Below are positions 45,164 through 54,665 of a stretch of 64,000 bases of DNA, in pieces. Origin of the DNA: Bacteroidota bacterium (GTDB taxonomy: Bacteria; Bacteroidota; Ignavibacteria; UBA10030; SZUA-254); contig JAGVIE010000013.1 in the NCBI GenBank assembly GCA_020056225.1, forward strand, positions 80,455-144,454. Direction: 5' to 3'. A program made the translations under genes and the position numbers. Numbering within the stretch: the stretch's first letter is position 1; every line of letters begins with the position of its first letter. The notes beneath the pieces were generated by a model. That model was not told the origin of the DNA. It did no database searches and saw nothing but the letters and a program-made list of their open reading frames with translations.

Positions 45164-45294
45164 CGTGTCGTGGCTGTCCAATAGGCCCAAAAGCTTGTCA
45201 CATTGAGCTTGTCGAAATGTGAATTCGGGTGAAAATGAGCCTTCGACAAGCTCAGGCAGACAGTTTACTTTACTTTTGCGACACTTCCAACGCT
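45164..45294. mobile_element. MITE-like element, copy 2
   Basis: The ends GTGTCGTGGCTGTCCA (from 45165) and CGACAC (45289-45294) resemble those of the element at 38050-38203. An internal inverted pair TTGAGCTTGTCGAA (45203-45216) and TTCGACAAGCTCA (45242-45254) forms a strong stem. It follows the large T9SS gene. No ORF inside. Confidence 0.6.
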
Positions 45295-45369
45295 GTTTTT
45301 GGCTTTGTAAAAAATCCGCCTCCCAGGCACTCAACTAACTTTTTAATAATTTTAGAGTGAGGGAGTCGT

Positions 45370-47922
45370 ATGCGTATTTTAATATTTGCATTCATCTTCT
45401 CGATTACTGCCATCGGCGAGGCACAGGTTCAGCATTTTCCTTTCATTGAAAATTTCGATAGTGTTGTGGTACCCGCACTGCCGCCCAACTGGAGAACAAC
45501 TACAAACCGATCTGCCACCGGAGATTTTACTACAACAAAATCCACATTTTATTCAGATTCAAATGCGGTCTTCAGCACTAATTCAAAGATAAGCCAGAGT
45601 CTAATATCACCTCTTTTGGATTTCTCCAATAAGGAAGTAGATAGTCTCGCATTTTGGGAGCGGCGCTCGAGCAGTCACAATTCAGGATTGCTAATTGAAG
45701 CATCGACGGACGGTGGTATAACATTCCCGATCCTCATCAGCGACACGCTTCATAATCCCGGAACAACTTCGTATGTTTTACGCAAGCTGAAGCTTGTGGC
45801 TACTCTGAGCAATCAGCCGTCGGTTAAAATGCGTTGGTATGTTGTTGGAAATGGAACAGGTGCAACGGGTACAATTCGCTTCGATGATATTACAATCACT
45901 GCACTCTATCATACTGATGCAGCTGTAAACTCGATCATTTTCCAACCCGTTTATCCGGTTGTCGGGGATTCGGTTAATGTGGTTGCAACAATCAAGAATG
46001 CCGGGTTGCAGTCAATTGCGAACATCCCGATCGAATTTTATTCGGACACAAATAATAACCTCCAACCCGAACCCGAGGAAATGTTCGGCTCATCTACAAT
46101 CAACAATATCCTTCAACCTGGGGATACAATTCAGGTTCAGTCCTGTTTATGGAACGTGATTTTCGGAGACCACACAATAATTGTTAAATCTCTCTATCCT
46201 TCCGACCAGAACCAATTCAACGACACAAAACGCATTAAACTATCCGTTGGCTATCCGTCGCAAACCATTATCATCAATGAAATCATGTACGCGCCCGGTA
46301 GTTCTGAACCCGAATGGGTAGAAATTTACAATACTTCTCAAGATACCATCGATTTAAAGAATTGGAAAATCAGCGATGAAAAAACTTCACTCAAGAATAT
46401 CATCTCATCGGTGTCAGTAACGATAGGACCGAGAGAATATTGTATCATCACGTCGAATACATCGGACTTCACAGCGGTACATACCGATATTCCATCGCAA
46501 ATAATACAATCTCTAAAATTTCCAAGTCTCAATAATGATGGGGACGCTGTAGTTATCTTTGATACACGTGGTGCTATTATGGACAGCGTTAGATATTTCC
46601 CGACCTGGGGCGGTTCAGACGGCGTATCGTTAGAGAGGATCGAATACAACGGTTTATCCAATGACTCAACAAACTGGGGACCATCGGGAGATTCATCAGG
46701 CAGTACACCCGGCGCACAAAATTATTTAACGCCACTCGAATACGATCTCCGCGTTCTCCGTTTATCTGCGGAGAGTCCCTCAATCACTTCAGCAACAATA
46801 AACGTCGTCATTAAAAATGTTGGTCATCAACCGGTGAATGCTTTTACATGTTCATTGTTTTATGATGCGAATGGAGATTCAATTTCTCAGCCATCCGAGT
46901 TATTGGAAACAGAATCGATAAGTACTCCTCTCCTTTTTAAGGATTCAGTTCGAATTAATTTTCAATGGAACAATCCACCTCCGGGAAAAAATCTCATCGT
47001 CGCTGTCGTTGATTACTCTCTCGATATGCGTCTATCGGATAATATTTTATTTGGAGCGATAAAAAATACCTTCCGGCACAATGCGCTTGTGATCAACGAA
47101 ATTATGTACGAGCCGAAATCGGGTGATGCTGAATATGTGGAATTGTTCAATCCCGGAAAAGAAAGTGTGAATATCTGGAATTGGAAACTTTCAGATTTTC
47201 TAGACACGAGTACAACCTCGATGAAATATGTCATTAGTCAGTCATCAATGGTCGTTAATTCTGAAGAGTTTTTAGTTGTTGCGTTTGACTCAATAATATA
47301 CAACCGTTTTTCAAATCTTGAAGACTCCAATCTCCGTGTGATAATCAAAGATGGGAGTGTAAGTTTGAATAATGACGGCGACGATATAATACTAACCGAC
47401 CTGACTGGAGAAACGATTGACAGCGTTCGTTACGACCCATCATGGCACAATCCGGATATCGAGGATGTTTCGGGAAGATCGCTCGAGCGGATCAATCCGG
47501 ATCTTCAAACCAACGATAGAAGAAATTGGAGCACCTGTGCGAACCCTCTTGGCGGAACTCCGGGTAAACAAAACAGTCTGTTCACAACTTCAACCCCCTC
47601 GAGCGCGAAACTTTCCTTCTCACCCAATCCATTCTCACCGGACGGAGACGGATTCGAAGATATAACGATGCTAAATTACCAGCTGCCAACGACCACAGCA
47701 TTAATTCGAATTAGAATTTACGATGTGAATGGAAGACTTGTCAGAACGCTTGCCAATACAGAACCGAGCGGTTCAACCGGAGAAATTATCTGGGATGGAT
47801 ACAACGATAAACGCGAGCGTGCCAGAATGGGAATTTATATAGCACTTCTGGAAGCGCTGGATGGAATTGGCGGAAGCGTGGAGACAGTGAAAGGAACGGT
47901 AGTAGTTGCGGTAAAATTGTGA
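45370..47922 (+). CDS. Secreted protein with CARDB and two lamin-tail domains and an FlgD-like C-terminal domain
   Basis: An 850-residue protein with a signal peptide (ILIFAFIFSITAIGEA). After a beta-rich N domain (DSLAFWERRSSSHNSG) come a CARDB-like domain (about 185-290), a lamin-tail domain (about 303-440: IIINEIMYAPGSSEPEWVEI), a second CARDB (about 455-560), and a second lamin-tail domain (about 568-705: LVINEIMYEPKSGDAEYVEL). The C terminus, SPNPFSPDGDGFEDITML and WDGYNDKRERARMGIYI, is an FlgD-like/CHU_C-like module, a different possible T9SS exit signal. GAGGGAG precedes the ATG. Extracellular or surface role inferred. Confidence 0.85.
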   Translation: MRILIFAFIFSITAIGEAQVQHFPFIENFDSVVVPALPPNWRTTTNRSATGDFTTTKSTFYSDSNAVFSTNSKISQSLISPLLDFSNKEVDSLAFWERRSSSHNSGLLIEASTDGGITFPILISDTLHNPGTTSYVLRKLKLVATLSNQPSVKMRWYVVGNGTGATGTIRFDDITITALYHTDAAVNSIIFQPVYPVVGDSVNVVATIKNAGLQSIANIPIEFYSDTNNNLQPEPEEMFGSSTINNILQPGDTIQVQSCLWNVIFGDHTIIVKSLYPSDQNQFNDTKRIKLSVGYPSQTIIINEIMYAPGSSEPEWVEIYNTSQDTIDLKNWKISDEKTSLKNIISSVSVTIGPREYCIITSNTSDFTAVHTDIPSQIIQSLKFPSLNNDGDAVVIFDTRGAIMDSVRYFPTWGGSDGVSLERIEYNGLSNDSTNWGPSGDSSGSTPGAQNYLTPLEYDLRVLRLSAESPSITSATINVVIKNVGHQPVNAFTCSLFYDANGDSISQPSELLETESISTPLLFKDSVRINFQWNNPPPGKNLIVAVVDYSLDMRLSDNILFGAIKNTFRHNALVINEIMYEPKSGDAEYVELFNPGKESVNIWNWKLSDFLDTSTTSMKYVISQSSMVVNSEEFLVVAFDSIIYNRFSNLEDSNLRVIIKDGSVSLNNDGDDIILTDLTGETIDSVRYDPSWHNPDIEDVSGRSLERINPDLQTNDRRNWSTCANPLGGTPGKQNSLFTTSTPSSAKLSFSPNPFSPDGDGFEDITMLNYQLPTTTALIRIRIYDVNGRLVRTLANTEPSGSTGEIIWDGYNDKRERARMGIYIALLEALDGIGGSVETVKGTVVVAVKL

Positions 47923-47937
47923 CCACGAGTTGAATGG

Positions 47938-48315
47938 TTACTCTTTTTTTGAAGAATCGCCTGAAGGGCTGGGAGATTCGCTTGATTTCGGTTTCGACTT
48001 GGATTTGCTTTCGGTATTCGATTCTGATTTGGTTCCAGTACTCGACTCAGATTTAGTTGCGGTGCTCGAATCGGATTTCTCGCCTATTTTAGTCACTTGC
48101 TTCGATTCTTTTTTTGAAGCCGATTGCGACTTGTCTCTATAATCGGTGGTGTAAAAGCCGCTTCCCTTAAATACCAATCCTGTCCCCCCACTCATAACAA
48201 GAACAAGCATATGTTTATTGCAGGACGGACAAATTTTATGCGGATCATCCGACATTCTTTGAAATTCTTCAAACTCGTGTTTACACGATTTACAGCGATA
48301 ATGATAGGTTGGCAT
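47938..48315 (-). CDS. FmdB-family zinc-ribbon protein with Ser/Lys-rich tail
   Basis: A 125-residue protein. The first 60 residues form the FmdB/CxxC regulatory zinc ribbon (MPTYHYRCKSCKHEFEEFQ, then CPSCNK), followed by GLVFKGSGFYTTDYR, conserved in the family. The last 60 residues are a low-complexity Ser/Lys/Glu repeat region. Function of the family is poorly known, with a regulatory role proposed for FmdB. It is convergent with the lamin-tail gene, 15 bases away. Confidence 0.88.
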   Translation of the reverse strand: MPTYHYRCKSCKHEFEEFQRMSDDPHKICPSCNKHMLVLVMSGGTGLVFKGSGFYTTDYRDKSQSASKKESKQVTKIGEKSDSSTATKSESSTGTKSESNTESKSKSKPKSSESPSPSGDSSKKE

Positions 48316-48534
48316 CTTCTTTTTCTTAAATCAAACAAAATACTCTGAAATCTTTTGCGCCACTAATATAATCAGATCGGTGTAGAATATCAAACACATC
48401 TTAACTTTGTTTTATTACATTTTTTTTGTAATATGTAGCAAAATAATAATATTACATAAATACCGATCATAGACCATCAATCGATCATCCCGTTCTTTAT
48501 TCCATTAATTTTTTGAAAGTGAGGTTTTTCATAC
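48316..48534. other. Divergent AT-rich region upstream of the aminotransferase
   Basis: A 219-bp gap between the FmdB-like (-) and aminotransferase (+) genes. It holds two nested inverted pairs, ATTACA/TGTAAT around a T8 run (48414-48432) and GTAATAT/ATATTAC (about 48429-48456). These could be operators. No small gene is seen. Confidence 0.45.
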
Positions 48535-49752
48535 ATGAACGTGAGTCAGCTTGCGCGCTCGATAGCTGAATCGCCCACCCTGAAGCTTAACGAGGAAGCT
48601 CGTTTACTGAAGGAGAAAGGCGAGGCAGTCATTCACCTCGGGGCAGGTGAACCGAAGAACAAGGCTCCGATCAATGCAATCTTAAGTTCTTCAGCAAAAC
48701 TTAATACGGGGGATGTGAAGTATACTCCAACCGACGGCACCCCTTCGCTCAAGAAGGCGATCATCCGTTACACAGAAGAAAACTACGACAAAATGGTCGC
48801 GCCTGAGAACATCATTGTATCCGCTGGTGCAAAACAATCCGTGTTCAACTTACTCTATACTCTCCTTAACCCGCAGGAGGAAGTCATAGTTCTTGCGCCA
48901 TACTGGGTGAGTTATCCGGAAATGGTACGAATGTGCTATGGTGTTCCGGTAATCGTTACTCCGGAAGACGGTTCATTTCATCCGAGGATGAAAGACATCG
49001 AGCAAAAAGTCAGCTCGTACACGAAGGCGATTATCATTAACAGTCCGAACAATCCTTCGGGCATCATGTACAGCGAGCAGTTCATTGCTGAGATTATAGA
49101 TTTCTGTGAGCGGAAAGGTATATACTGCATCATGGATGATATCTACCACAAGTTGATCTTTGATGGTAGAAAACCGATCTCAGCTTACAAGCATACAAAG
49201 AAAGATCTTGAAAATTCAAAAGTCATCGTCGTCAACGGTATCTCAAAATTGTACGGCATGACAGGATTCAGGATCGGCTGGACTGTAGCACCGAAAGCGC
49301 TGACCGAAATCATGACGAACGTTCAAGGACAAATCACCACAACAACATCCGTCATTCTTCAAGCCGCCGCGGAAGGCGCATTGATGGGATTGCAAAGCAT
49401 AGTTGATGGTTTGCGTTTGATGATCGAAAACAACCGCAATGTGATGATGCAGGAACTTCAATCGTTCAACGGTATCAAAACGACAAAACCGGATGGAACA
49501 TTCTACTGTCTGCCTGATTTCAGGGCGTACAACAATAACTCACTTGAGCTTTCAAAACTCTTATTGAAGAAAGCGCTCGTTGTTACTGTCCCCGGAAAAG
49601 AATTTGGAATGGAAGGTCACTTGCGCTTGAGTTACTGCGGCTCGATAAAGGAAATCAAGCAAGGCATCGAACGCATCAAATGGGCGCTCGATCCCAACTC
49701 ACCAAATGAAATCTTTATCGGCGAACGTAAATTAGTGAGGGATTGGTTATGA
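48535..49752 (+). CDS. Class I aminotransferase (aspartate aminotransferase-like)
   Basis: A 405-residue fold type I aminotransferase. HLGAGEPKNKAP and YTPTDGTPSLKKAI open the protein. INSPNNPSGIMYS, DDIYHKLIFDG, the PLP lysine in VVNGISKLYGMTGFRIGW, and the C-terminal LRLSYCGS arginine match aspartate aminotransferase subgroup 1-beta. It overlaps pckA by four bases: AspAT makes oxaloacetate, which PckA decarboxylates to PEP, so the coupling makes metabolic sense (inference). Confidence 0.88.
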   Translation: MNVSQLARSIAESPTLKLNEEARLLKEKGEAVIHLGAGEPKNKAPINAILSSSAKLNTGDVKYTPTDGTPSLKKAIIRYTEENYDKMVAPENIIVSAGAKQSVFNLLYTLLNPQEEVIVLAPYWVSYPEMVRMCYGVPVIVTPEDGSFHPRMKDIEQKVSSYTKAIIINSPNNPSGIMYSEQFIAEIIDFCERKGIYCIMDDIYHKLIFDGRKPISAYKHTKKDLENSKVIVVNGISKLYGMTGFRIGWTVAPKALTEIMTNVQGQITTTTSVILQAAAEGALMGLQSIVDGLRLMIENNRNVMMQELQSFNGIKTTKPDGTFYCLPDFRAYNNNSLELSKLLLKKALVVTVPGKEFGMEGHLRLSYCGSIKEIKQGIERIKWALDPNSPNEIFIGERKLVRDWL

Positions 49753-51389
49753 ACAATTTACTTAATATTAAAACACCGGCTCAGGATCAAGCTAAAGCAC
49801 TCAAAAGTGATTATGGACTCGACAATCACAGCTTAACAAATCTCAACACAGTTTATTGGAATTTACCGACCGAAGCACTTTACGAGGAAATCACTTTCCG
49901 CGGCGAAGCACGCATCTCGAAACATGGTCCCATCATCGCGCACACAGGCAAACACACCGGACGCTCTGCGAACGATAAGTTTGTTGTGAAGGAACCATCC
50001 ACACAGGATAAAGTGTGGTGGGGCGAATACAACCGACCGTTCAATCAGGATAAATTCAATGAAGTGTTTAGTCGATTACAAGGATTTTTACAAGGCAGAG
50101 ATTTATTCGTACAGGATTGTTACGCCGGAGCTGATGAGGAATATCGTTTACCAATCCGAATAATTACAGAGAAAGCTTGGCACAGCGCGTTTGCGCGGAA
50201 CATGTTTATTCTCCCGAAAACTGCGGAAGAGTACAAGCGACATGTTCCCGATTTTACAATTATGTCGATACCTTCGTTCAAAGGTCTGCCACAGATAGAC
50301 GGAACAGCGACTGAAACATTTATTCTTCTTAACTTCGAACAGAAGATTGGTATCATCGGCAACACTGCATACGGCGGCGAGATAAAGAAATCGATCTTTA
50401 CTGTTATGAACTTCCTCCTCCCGCTTGAAGGTGTCATGCCAATGCACTGCTCGGCAAACATCGGGAAAGATAAAGATACCGCGTTGTTCTTTGGATTATC
50501 CGGCACAGGCAAGACGACACTATCTGCCGATCCGAACCGCGGACTAATCGGCGATGACGAACACGGCTGGAGTGATGTTGGCATTTTCAACTTCGAAGGC
50601 GGATGTTACGCAAAGGTTATTCAGCTTTCTCCTACAGCAGAACCGCAGATTTATGCCTGTACAAGAAAATTCGGAACAATTTTAGAAAACGTGGTCTATG
50701 ATCCGGTAACACGTATGATCGACCTCGATGACCCAACCCTTACCGAGAATACTCGTGCATCGTATCCATTGGAATTTATAGATAATGCGGTGCCTGAGAA
50801 AGTTGGCGGTCATCCAAAGAACATAATTCTTCTCACATGCGATGGTCTCGGCGTTATGCCACCGATTGCAAAGCTCTCACCCGAACAAGCGATGTACCAG
50901 TTCATGTCCGGCTATACAACGAAAGTTGCCGGCACGGAAATTGGACTTGGTAAAGAACCTGAATTAACTTTCAGCGCATGCTTTGGTGCACCATTCATGG
51001 TGCATCATCCAGCCGTTTATGCCGACTTACTAAAACGGAAAATGCTGAAGTACGGCGCGCACTGCTGGTTGGTAAACACCGGTTGGACAGGTGGACCGTA
51101 CGGCGTGGGCAAGCGTATCAGCATCAAATACACACGTGCATTGCTGAATGCAGCATTGAGCGGTAAACTTCTCAAAGTAAAGTTCACCAAAGATCCGATC
51201 TTCGGTTTTGAAGTGCCTGAGACATGCGAGGACGTTCCAGTAACCGTTCTCAATCCTGCTTCTTCATGGAATAGCAAGGAAGCTCACATGACGAAGTACA
51301 AACAGCTTGCAAGCCGCTTCATCGAAAACTTCAAGAAGTACGAAGCCGGCTGTCCGGTTGAAGTGATTAAGGCAGGACCGAAGGTGTGA
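49749..51389 (+). CDS. pckA: Phosphoenolpyruvate carboxykinase (ATP)
   Basis: About 546 residues, normal length. It has the kinase P-loop GLSGTGKTTLSAD, GDDEHGWSDVGIFNFEGG with metal ligands, the family motif HCSANIGKDKD, and the PEP-site RIITEKAWHSAFARNMFI (read in parts). It converts oxaloacetate and ATP to PEP and CO2. The ATG at 49749 sits inside the stop of the upstream aminotransferase (ATGA); a TTG at 49743 is less likely. Confidence 0.96.
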   Translation: MNNLLNIKTPAQDQAKALKSDYGLDNHSLTNLNTVYWNLPTEALYEEITFRGEARISKHGPIIAHTGKHTGRSANDKFVVKEPSTQDKVWWGEYNRPFNQDKFNEVFSRLQGFLQGRDLFVQDCYAGADEEYRLPIRIITEKAWHSAFARNMFILPKTAEEYKRHVPDFTIMSIPSFKGLPQIDGTATETFILLNFEQKIGIIGNTAYGGEIKKSIFTVMNFLLPLEGVMPMHCSANIGKDKDTALFFGLSGTGKTTLSADPNRGLIGDDEHGWSDVGIFNFEGGCYAKVIQLSPTAEPQIYACTRKFGTILENVVYDPVTRMIDLDDPTLTENTRASYPLEFIDNAVPEKVGGHPKNIILLTCDGLGVMPPIAKLSPEQAMYQFMSGYTTKVAGTEIGLGKEPELTFSACFGAPFMVHHPAVYADLLKRKMLKYGAHCWLVNTGWTGGPYGVGKRISIKYTRALLNAALSGKLLKVKFTKDPIFGFEVPETCEDVPVTVLNPASSWNSKEAHMTKYKQLASRFIENFKKYEAGCPVEVIKAGPKV

Positions 51390-51393
51390 AGTT

Positions 51394-51475
51394 ACCCTCT
51401 CCCTCGTTCCCTCTCCCGAAATCGGGAGAGGGATGTCCCGTTCCGATGAATATCGGAAGGGAACAGGGAGAGGGT
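51394..51475. repeat. Large nested inverted repeat after pckA
   Basis: The outer arms ACCCTCTCCCTCGTTCCC (51394-51411) and GGGAACAGGGAGAGGGT (51459-51475) pair with one bulge. The inner stem CCCTCTCCCGA-AA-TCGGGAGAGGG (51409-51432) is perfect over 11 bp. This is a G+C-rich cruciform-type repeat. Confidence 0.7.
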
Positions 51476-51543
51476 CAAGAACCCTGCGAAGGTGTAAACG
51501 TAGTAGCCAATCACCCAATCGGCGAAGCAAGGAATCAGAGCAT

Positions 51544-51560
51544 GACGGTCAGTGACCGTC
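51544..51560. repeat. 17-bp perfect palindrome
   Basis: GACGGTCA-G-TGACCGTC, exact over both arms, 17 bases before the pckA-side terminator. A candidate protein-binding site or a small hairpin. Confidence 0.6.
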
Positions 51561-51576
51561 TACTACATCGTTTCAT

Positions 51577-51607
51577 ACTCCGATTTCGAAAGAGGTCGGA
51601 GTTTTTT
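51577..51607 (+). terminator. Rho-independent terminator
   Basis: ACTCCGA (51577-51583) pairs with TCGGAGT (51596-51602), directly followed by a run of six T. It is well placed to end the aminotransferase-pckA transcript and marks the backbone side of the accessory island. Confidence 0.8.
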
Positions 51608-51625
51608 ATTTCTGTACCAAACGCA

Positions 51626-51661
51626 ACCCGATTAGCATTTAGTGGCACTAAACGTCAATAG
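51626..51661. repeat. Island-flanking hairpin repeat, left copy
   Basis: Begins CAACCCGATTA and includes the hairpin TTTAGT-GGC-ACTAAA. A diverged copy lies at 57388-57423 in the same orientation, on the other side of the accessory genes. 51390-51812 holds no supported gene beyond these repeats and the terminator. Confidence 0.55.
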
Positions 51662-51762
51662 ACTTGCGTTTAGTACGGGGGTGAAAACTCCAAAAAGAAT
51701 ATCGCGCGCTTGACCTTAAATCTGATATTTGCTACATTGTACGCCAAGAGAGTAGGGTGAAG

Positions 51763-51793
51763 TTGAAACCATATATTAATAGTTAGGCACTGC
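51763..51793 (+). other. Cassette-type 5' boundary 1 (shared 23-nt repeat plus GTTAGGC)
   Basis: A 23-nt sequence (starting TTGAAACC, ending AATAGTTA; 51763-51785) recurs exactly at 56130-56152. Identity stops inside GTTA, after which this copy continues as GTTAGGCACTGC. The inverse of that 12-mer, with one mismatch, is GCGGTGCCTAAC at 52630-52641, beyond the following gene. That is the R'/R'' relationship of an integron cassette. Confidence 0.55.
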
Positions 51794-51812
51794 TTCGAAT
51801 TGTAATAGAACC

Positions 51813-52610
51813 ATGAAACACATCGCATTAGTCATTACATATTTTCTTATCATTCCAATATTCATTTTGCAAGCTGATTCTAAATCAGATAAGCACCAAA
51901 AGGAAGGCCCTCTTCTTAATAGTATAGATACAGTATACATTCCAGTTCCTGTTGACACGATGAGATTCTCTATCATATCACGCGAATATTCTCCAGAAAT
52001 GGGATTTTGGAAGAAGAATGAAGGAACCATAATTGGTTCCTTTTTGGCAGCCCTAGTAGCTGCTATCTCTGTGTTTGCGACAAATCACTTTCATGCGAAG
52101 CGTGATACAAAGAGAGAAAATAACAAAAGGATAGAGAAAGAAAACCTCTATGGTGCAGTACTCGTCTCAATTTATTCTATTCTTTTGAGCCATGGTGAAC
52201 GCTCAAAGCGATTGAAAGAGGAATTAGCTGTCATTCTTGAAAAAAGTCTTGACAGGTCGCATTTTGTCATCGATAAATCATCAATCATTTTGTCGCTGGA
52301 AATGCTAAATGAATTTCTAATTAAGTTGTTGAATTATGATAAATTCAATCAAATATTATTGAATACAATTATCGCATACATCCACAGGGTAACCAATCTA
52401 AATCAAAGCTTAGATTTTACACCAGCAATTAAATTGCAAAAGGCATACATAGCTGGGCAAGTATACAACGATGCAGTGAAAGAGTATTTTGATGCTATAG
52501 GTAAGAATATTACCATGCTTGACACGCAAAGAGATAAAATAAAAAAGTTAATAATTGAAGAGATAAAGAAGTTTCCACAATTTGAGATCATCTCTGAACA
52601 AGAAGAATAG
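51813..52610 (+). CDS. Membrane protein of unknown function in a cassette-like unit
   Basis: A 265-residue protein. One N-terminal helix (about 4-20, possibly a signal) and a second at about 72-90 (EGTIIGSFLAALVAAISVFA), then a long mainly helical, charged domain. No family recognised. No SD precedes the ATG, which begins 20 bases after the GTTAGGC boundary; lack of its own SD is usual for cassette genes. Its stop lies 20 bases before the inverted R''-like box. Confidence 0.6.
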   Translation: MKHIALVITYFLIIPIFILQADSKSDKHQKEGPLLNSIDTVYIPVPVDTMRFSIISREYSPEMGFWKKNEGTIIGSFLAALVAAISVFATNHFHAKRDTKRENNKRIEKENLYGAVLVSIYSILLSHGERSKRLKEELAVILEKSLDRSHFVIDKSSIILSLEMLNEFLIKLLNYDKFNQILLNTIIAYIHRVTNLNQSLDFTPAIKLQKAYIAGQVYNDAVKEYFDAIGKNITMLDTQRDKIKKLIIEEIKKFPQFEIISEQEE

Positions 52611-52633
52611 AATAATAATCTTTACCAAAGCGG

Positions 52634-52789
52634 TGCCTAACCCGTCGCTCAAGCGACAGAAATAGCGTGGTACGCTAAGCATGGCTGGCAGAGCCGTATT
52701 ACAAGATTGGAAATTATCAGAATGAACTTGTTTAATTTAGTGCAATATAAACGTTCACGTTGCCGTAGCTTAGCTCCAGTCAGTTAGCA
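52634..52789 (+). other. Candidate attC-like recombination site
   Basis: R''-like TGCCTAAC (52634-52641), a 6-nt spacer and L''-like CTCAAGC (52648-52654) match the left half of an integron attC closely; GTCGCT-CA-AGCGAC is a perfect stem. The right half is weaker: AGCTTAG (52767-52773) and GTTAGCA (52783-52789), which lacks one G. At about 156 nt the site would be longer than most. Confidence 0.45.
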
Positions 52790-52879
52790 AGCACATAAAT
52801 ATTGTTTTTGATTGCCACAAAAAACATGTTCCAATTATTCAGAAAAATGTTTCACAGGTTTTCCTCAAAGGAGGTTGAT

Positions 52880-53272
52880 ATGCAACTTGAAGATTTCATT
52901 GCCCAAACAGTACAACAATTGGTTCGCGGTCTATTAAAAGCACACAATAATATATGGCAATTAGGCGGCAAAGTTAATCCGCAGTTGAATGAAAAAGAAC
53001 TACAGAAATTTCCGTCCATAACTGTTCAATCTTATGGTGGCTCAAAACATGAATCTTCAACCACGCTCGTTGACTTTGATATATCTATAATCGCCAAAGA
53101 CAAAACGGAAACTCGTGGGGGAATGGGAGTTTTTGTTGGTTCATTTGGTGTCGGTGCTTCCAATAAGCTAACAGAATCTTCTAATCAGCATAGCCGTGTT
53201 AAGTTTTCTATTCCTGTCTCAATTCCAACGGGATGGGAAAAAGACCACACTCTTGAACCGAAAAAAGAGTAA
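52880..53272 (+). CDS. Small conserved-looking protein of unknown function
   Basis: About 130 residues. It begins MQLEDFIAQTVQQLVRGLLKAHNNIW and ends in a beta-rich half with TTLVDFDISIIAKDKTETRGGMG and SRVKFSIPVSIP. The layout (amphipathic helix, then a beta domain with FDIxI and RVKFSIPVxIP) resembles small proteins often seen beside protease or defence genes, but I cannot name a family. The start is set by a strong SD AAAGGAGG (52867-52874) five bases before the ATG; longer frames from 52802 lack an SD. Confidence 0.65.
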   Translation: MQLEDFIAQTVQQLVRGLLKAHNNIWQLGGKVNPQLNEKELQKFPSITVQSYGGSKHESSTTLVDFDISIIAKDKTETRGGMGVFVGSFGVGASNKLTESSNQHSRVKFSIPVSIPTGWEKDHTLEPKKE

Positions 53273-53395
53273 ATAATTTTAAAATAAATTTCGTGTAGGA
53301 ATGGATACCAATGTTTGAATTTGTTTTATTTGACCTATCAGGGATTTATTTGTTGTTATAGATTTGACACCCAACACTAAGAAAGCGGAACTTAT

Positions 53396-54661
53396 ATGAA
53401 ATTAATAAAAATAATCTCGATTTTATTAGTAGTTCTTCTTTTCCAGTTTTGTAAGAAAGATGGACCAACGACTCCTAGTGGCAGTGCACCCATAGCACCA
53501 ACATTATCAGCGCCAACAAATAGTTCTACTAATATTGCAATTCCTCCAACACTCAGTTGGAATCCAAGTACAGGCGCAACGAGTTATACATTGCAAGTAT
53601 CAACCATCAGTTCATTTACAAGTTTCGTGTATAATCAAAGCGGTTTGACAGGTACAAGCCAACAAGTAAGCGGTTTGAGTAACTCTACAACATATTACTG
53701 GTGTGTGAGTGCAACGAATAGTTACGGAACATCTGGATGGTCAACTGTTTGGAATTTTATAACGATATCCGGTGGAGCAGCACCACCAGCCCCAACATTA
53801 TCCTCACCAGCAGATGGAGCAACAAACCAATCGACATCACCAACCCTAATTTGGAATGCAAGTACCGGTGCTACGACTTATTCGTTGCAAGTATCAATCG
53901 ACAGTTTATTCTCCAGCTATGAATATAACCAAAGTGGACTGACAGATACGAATCAGCAAACTGCCGGCTTGAATAATTCCACGAAATATTTCTGGCGTGT
54001 AAGCGCGACAAACAGCTATGGTGCGTCCATTCCCTCAAGTCCATGGTCGTTTACAACAGCTATTGGTGGCGGATCACCTTGTCTAGGTACACCAACTGTA
54101 ACGTATGAAGGCAAAACTTACAACACAGTACAGATAGGAAGTCAATGCTGGCTGAGAAAGAATCTTGATGTTGGGACCATGATCCAGGGTTCAAATGACC
54201 AAATTAATAACTCTACGATTGAAAAGTATTGTTACGAAAACGACACAAAGAATTGTAACACCTATGGTGGTCTATACCAATGGAATGAAGCTATGCAATA
54301 TTCGGATGTCGAAGGTGCTCGCGGTATTTGCCCAAGTGGATGGCACATTCCCACATACGCTGAATTTTATACTCTTTATAGAACTGTAGGTGGTTATGGC
54401 AACGCCTTAAAAGAAATAGGACAAGGAACTGGTGGTGGAGCCGGAACAAACACAAGCGGTTTTTCTGCTTTGCTTCCGGGCTACCGAATTAGCAATGGTT
54501 ACTTCAAATATTTAGGATCCAACACTTACTTTTGGGGTTCCACAGGGTACAACAATATCACCGCGTGCTACATGTACCTGTACCATGATGGTTTCAATGT
54601 CTACATCAACTACTACTACAACAGGAAATACGGTTTTAGTGTTCGTTGCTTGAAGGATTAG
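53396..54661 (+). CDS. FISUMP-domain lipoprotein with two fibronectin-like repeats
   Basis: A 421-residue lipoprotein (lipobox FQFC, Cys at about 19). Two near-identical fibronectin/Ig-like units (about 32-125 and 130-220) have the motif LSWNPSTGATSYTLQVS / LIWNASTGATTYSLQVS. The C-terminal 190 residues are a FISUMP domain (YEGKTYNTVQIGSQCWLRKNLD..., GGLYQWNEAM, CPSGWHIPT, FWGSTGY). FISUMP proteins are expanded in Fibrobacter and Bacteroidetes; surface location is likely. The TlpA-like gene starts four bases after its stop. Confidence 0.87.
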   Translation: MKLIKIISILLVVLLFQFCKKDGPTTPSGSAPIAPTLSAPTNSSTNIAIPPTLSWNPSTGATSYTLQVSTISSFTSFVYNQSGLTGTSQQVSGLSNSTTYYWCVSATNSYGTSGWSTVWNFITISGGAAPPAPTLSSPADGATNQSTSPTLIWNASTGATTYSLQVSIDSLFSSYEYNQSGLTDTNQQTAGLNNSTKYFWRVSATNSYGASIPSSPWSFTTAIGGGSPCLGTPTVTYEGKTYNTVQIGSQCWLRKNLDVGTMIQGSNDQINNSTIEKYCYENDTKNCNTYGGLYQWNEAMQYSDVEGARGICPSGWHIPTYAEFYTLYRTVGGYGNALKEIGQGTGGGAGTNTSGFSALLPGYRISNGYFKYLGSNTYFWGSTGYNNITACYMYLYHDGFNVYINYYYNRKYGFSVRCLKD

Positions 54662-54665
54662 CCCT

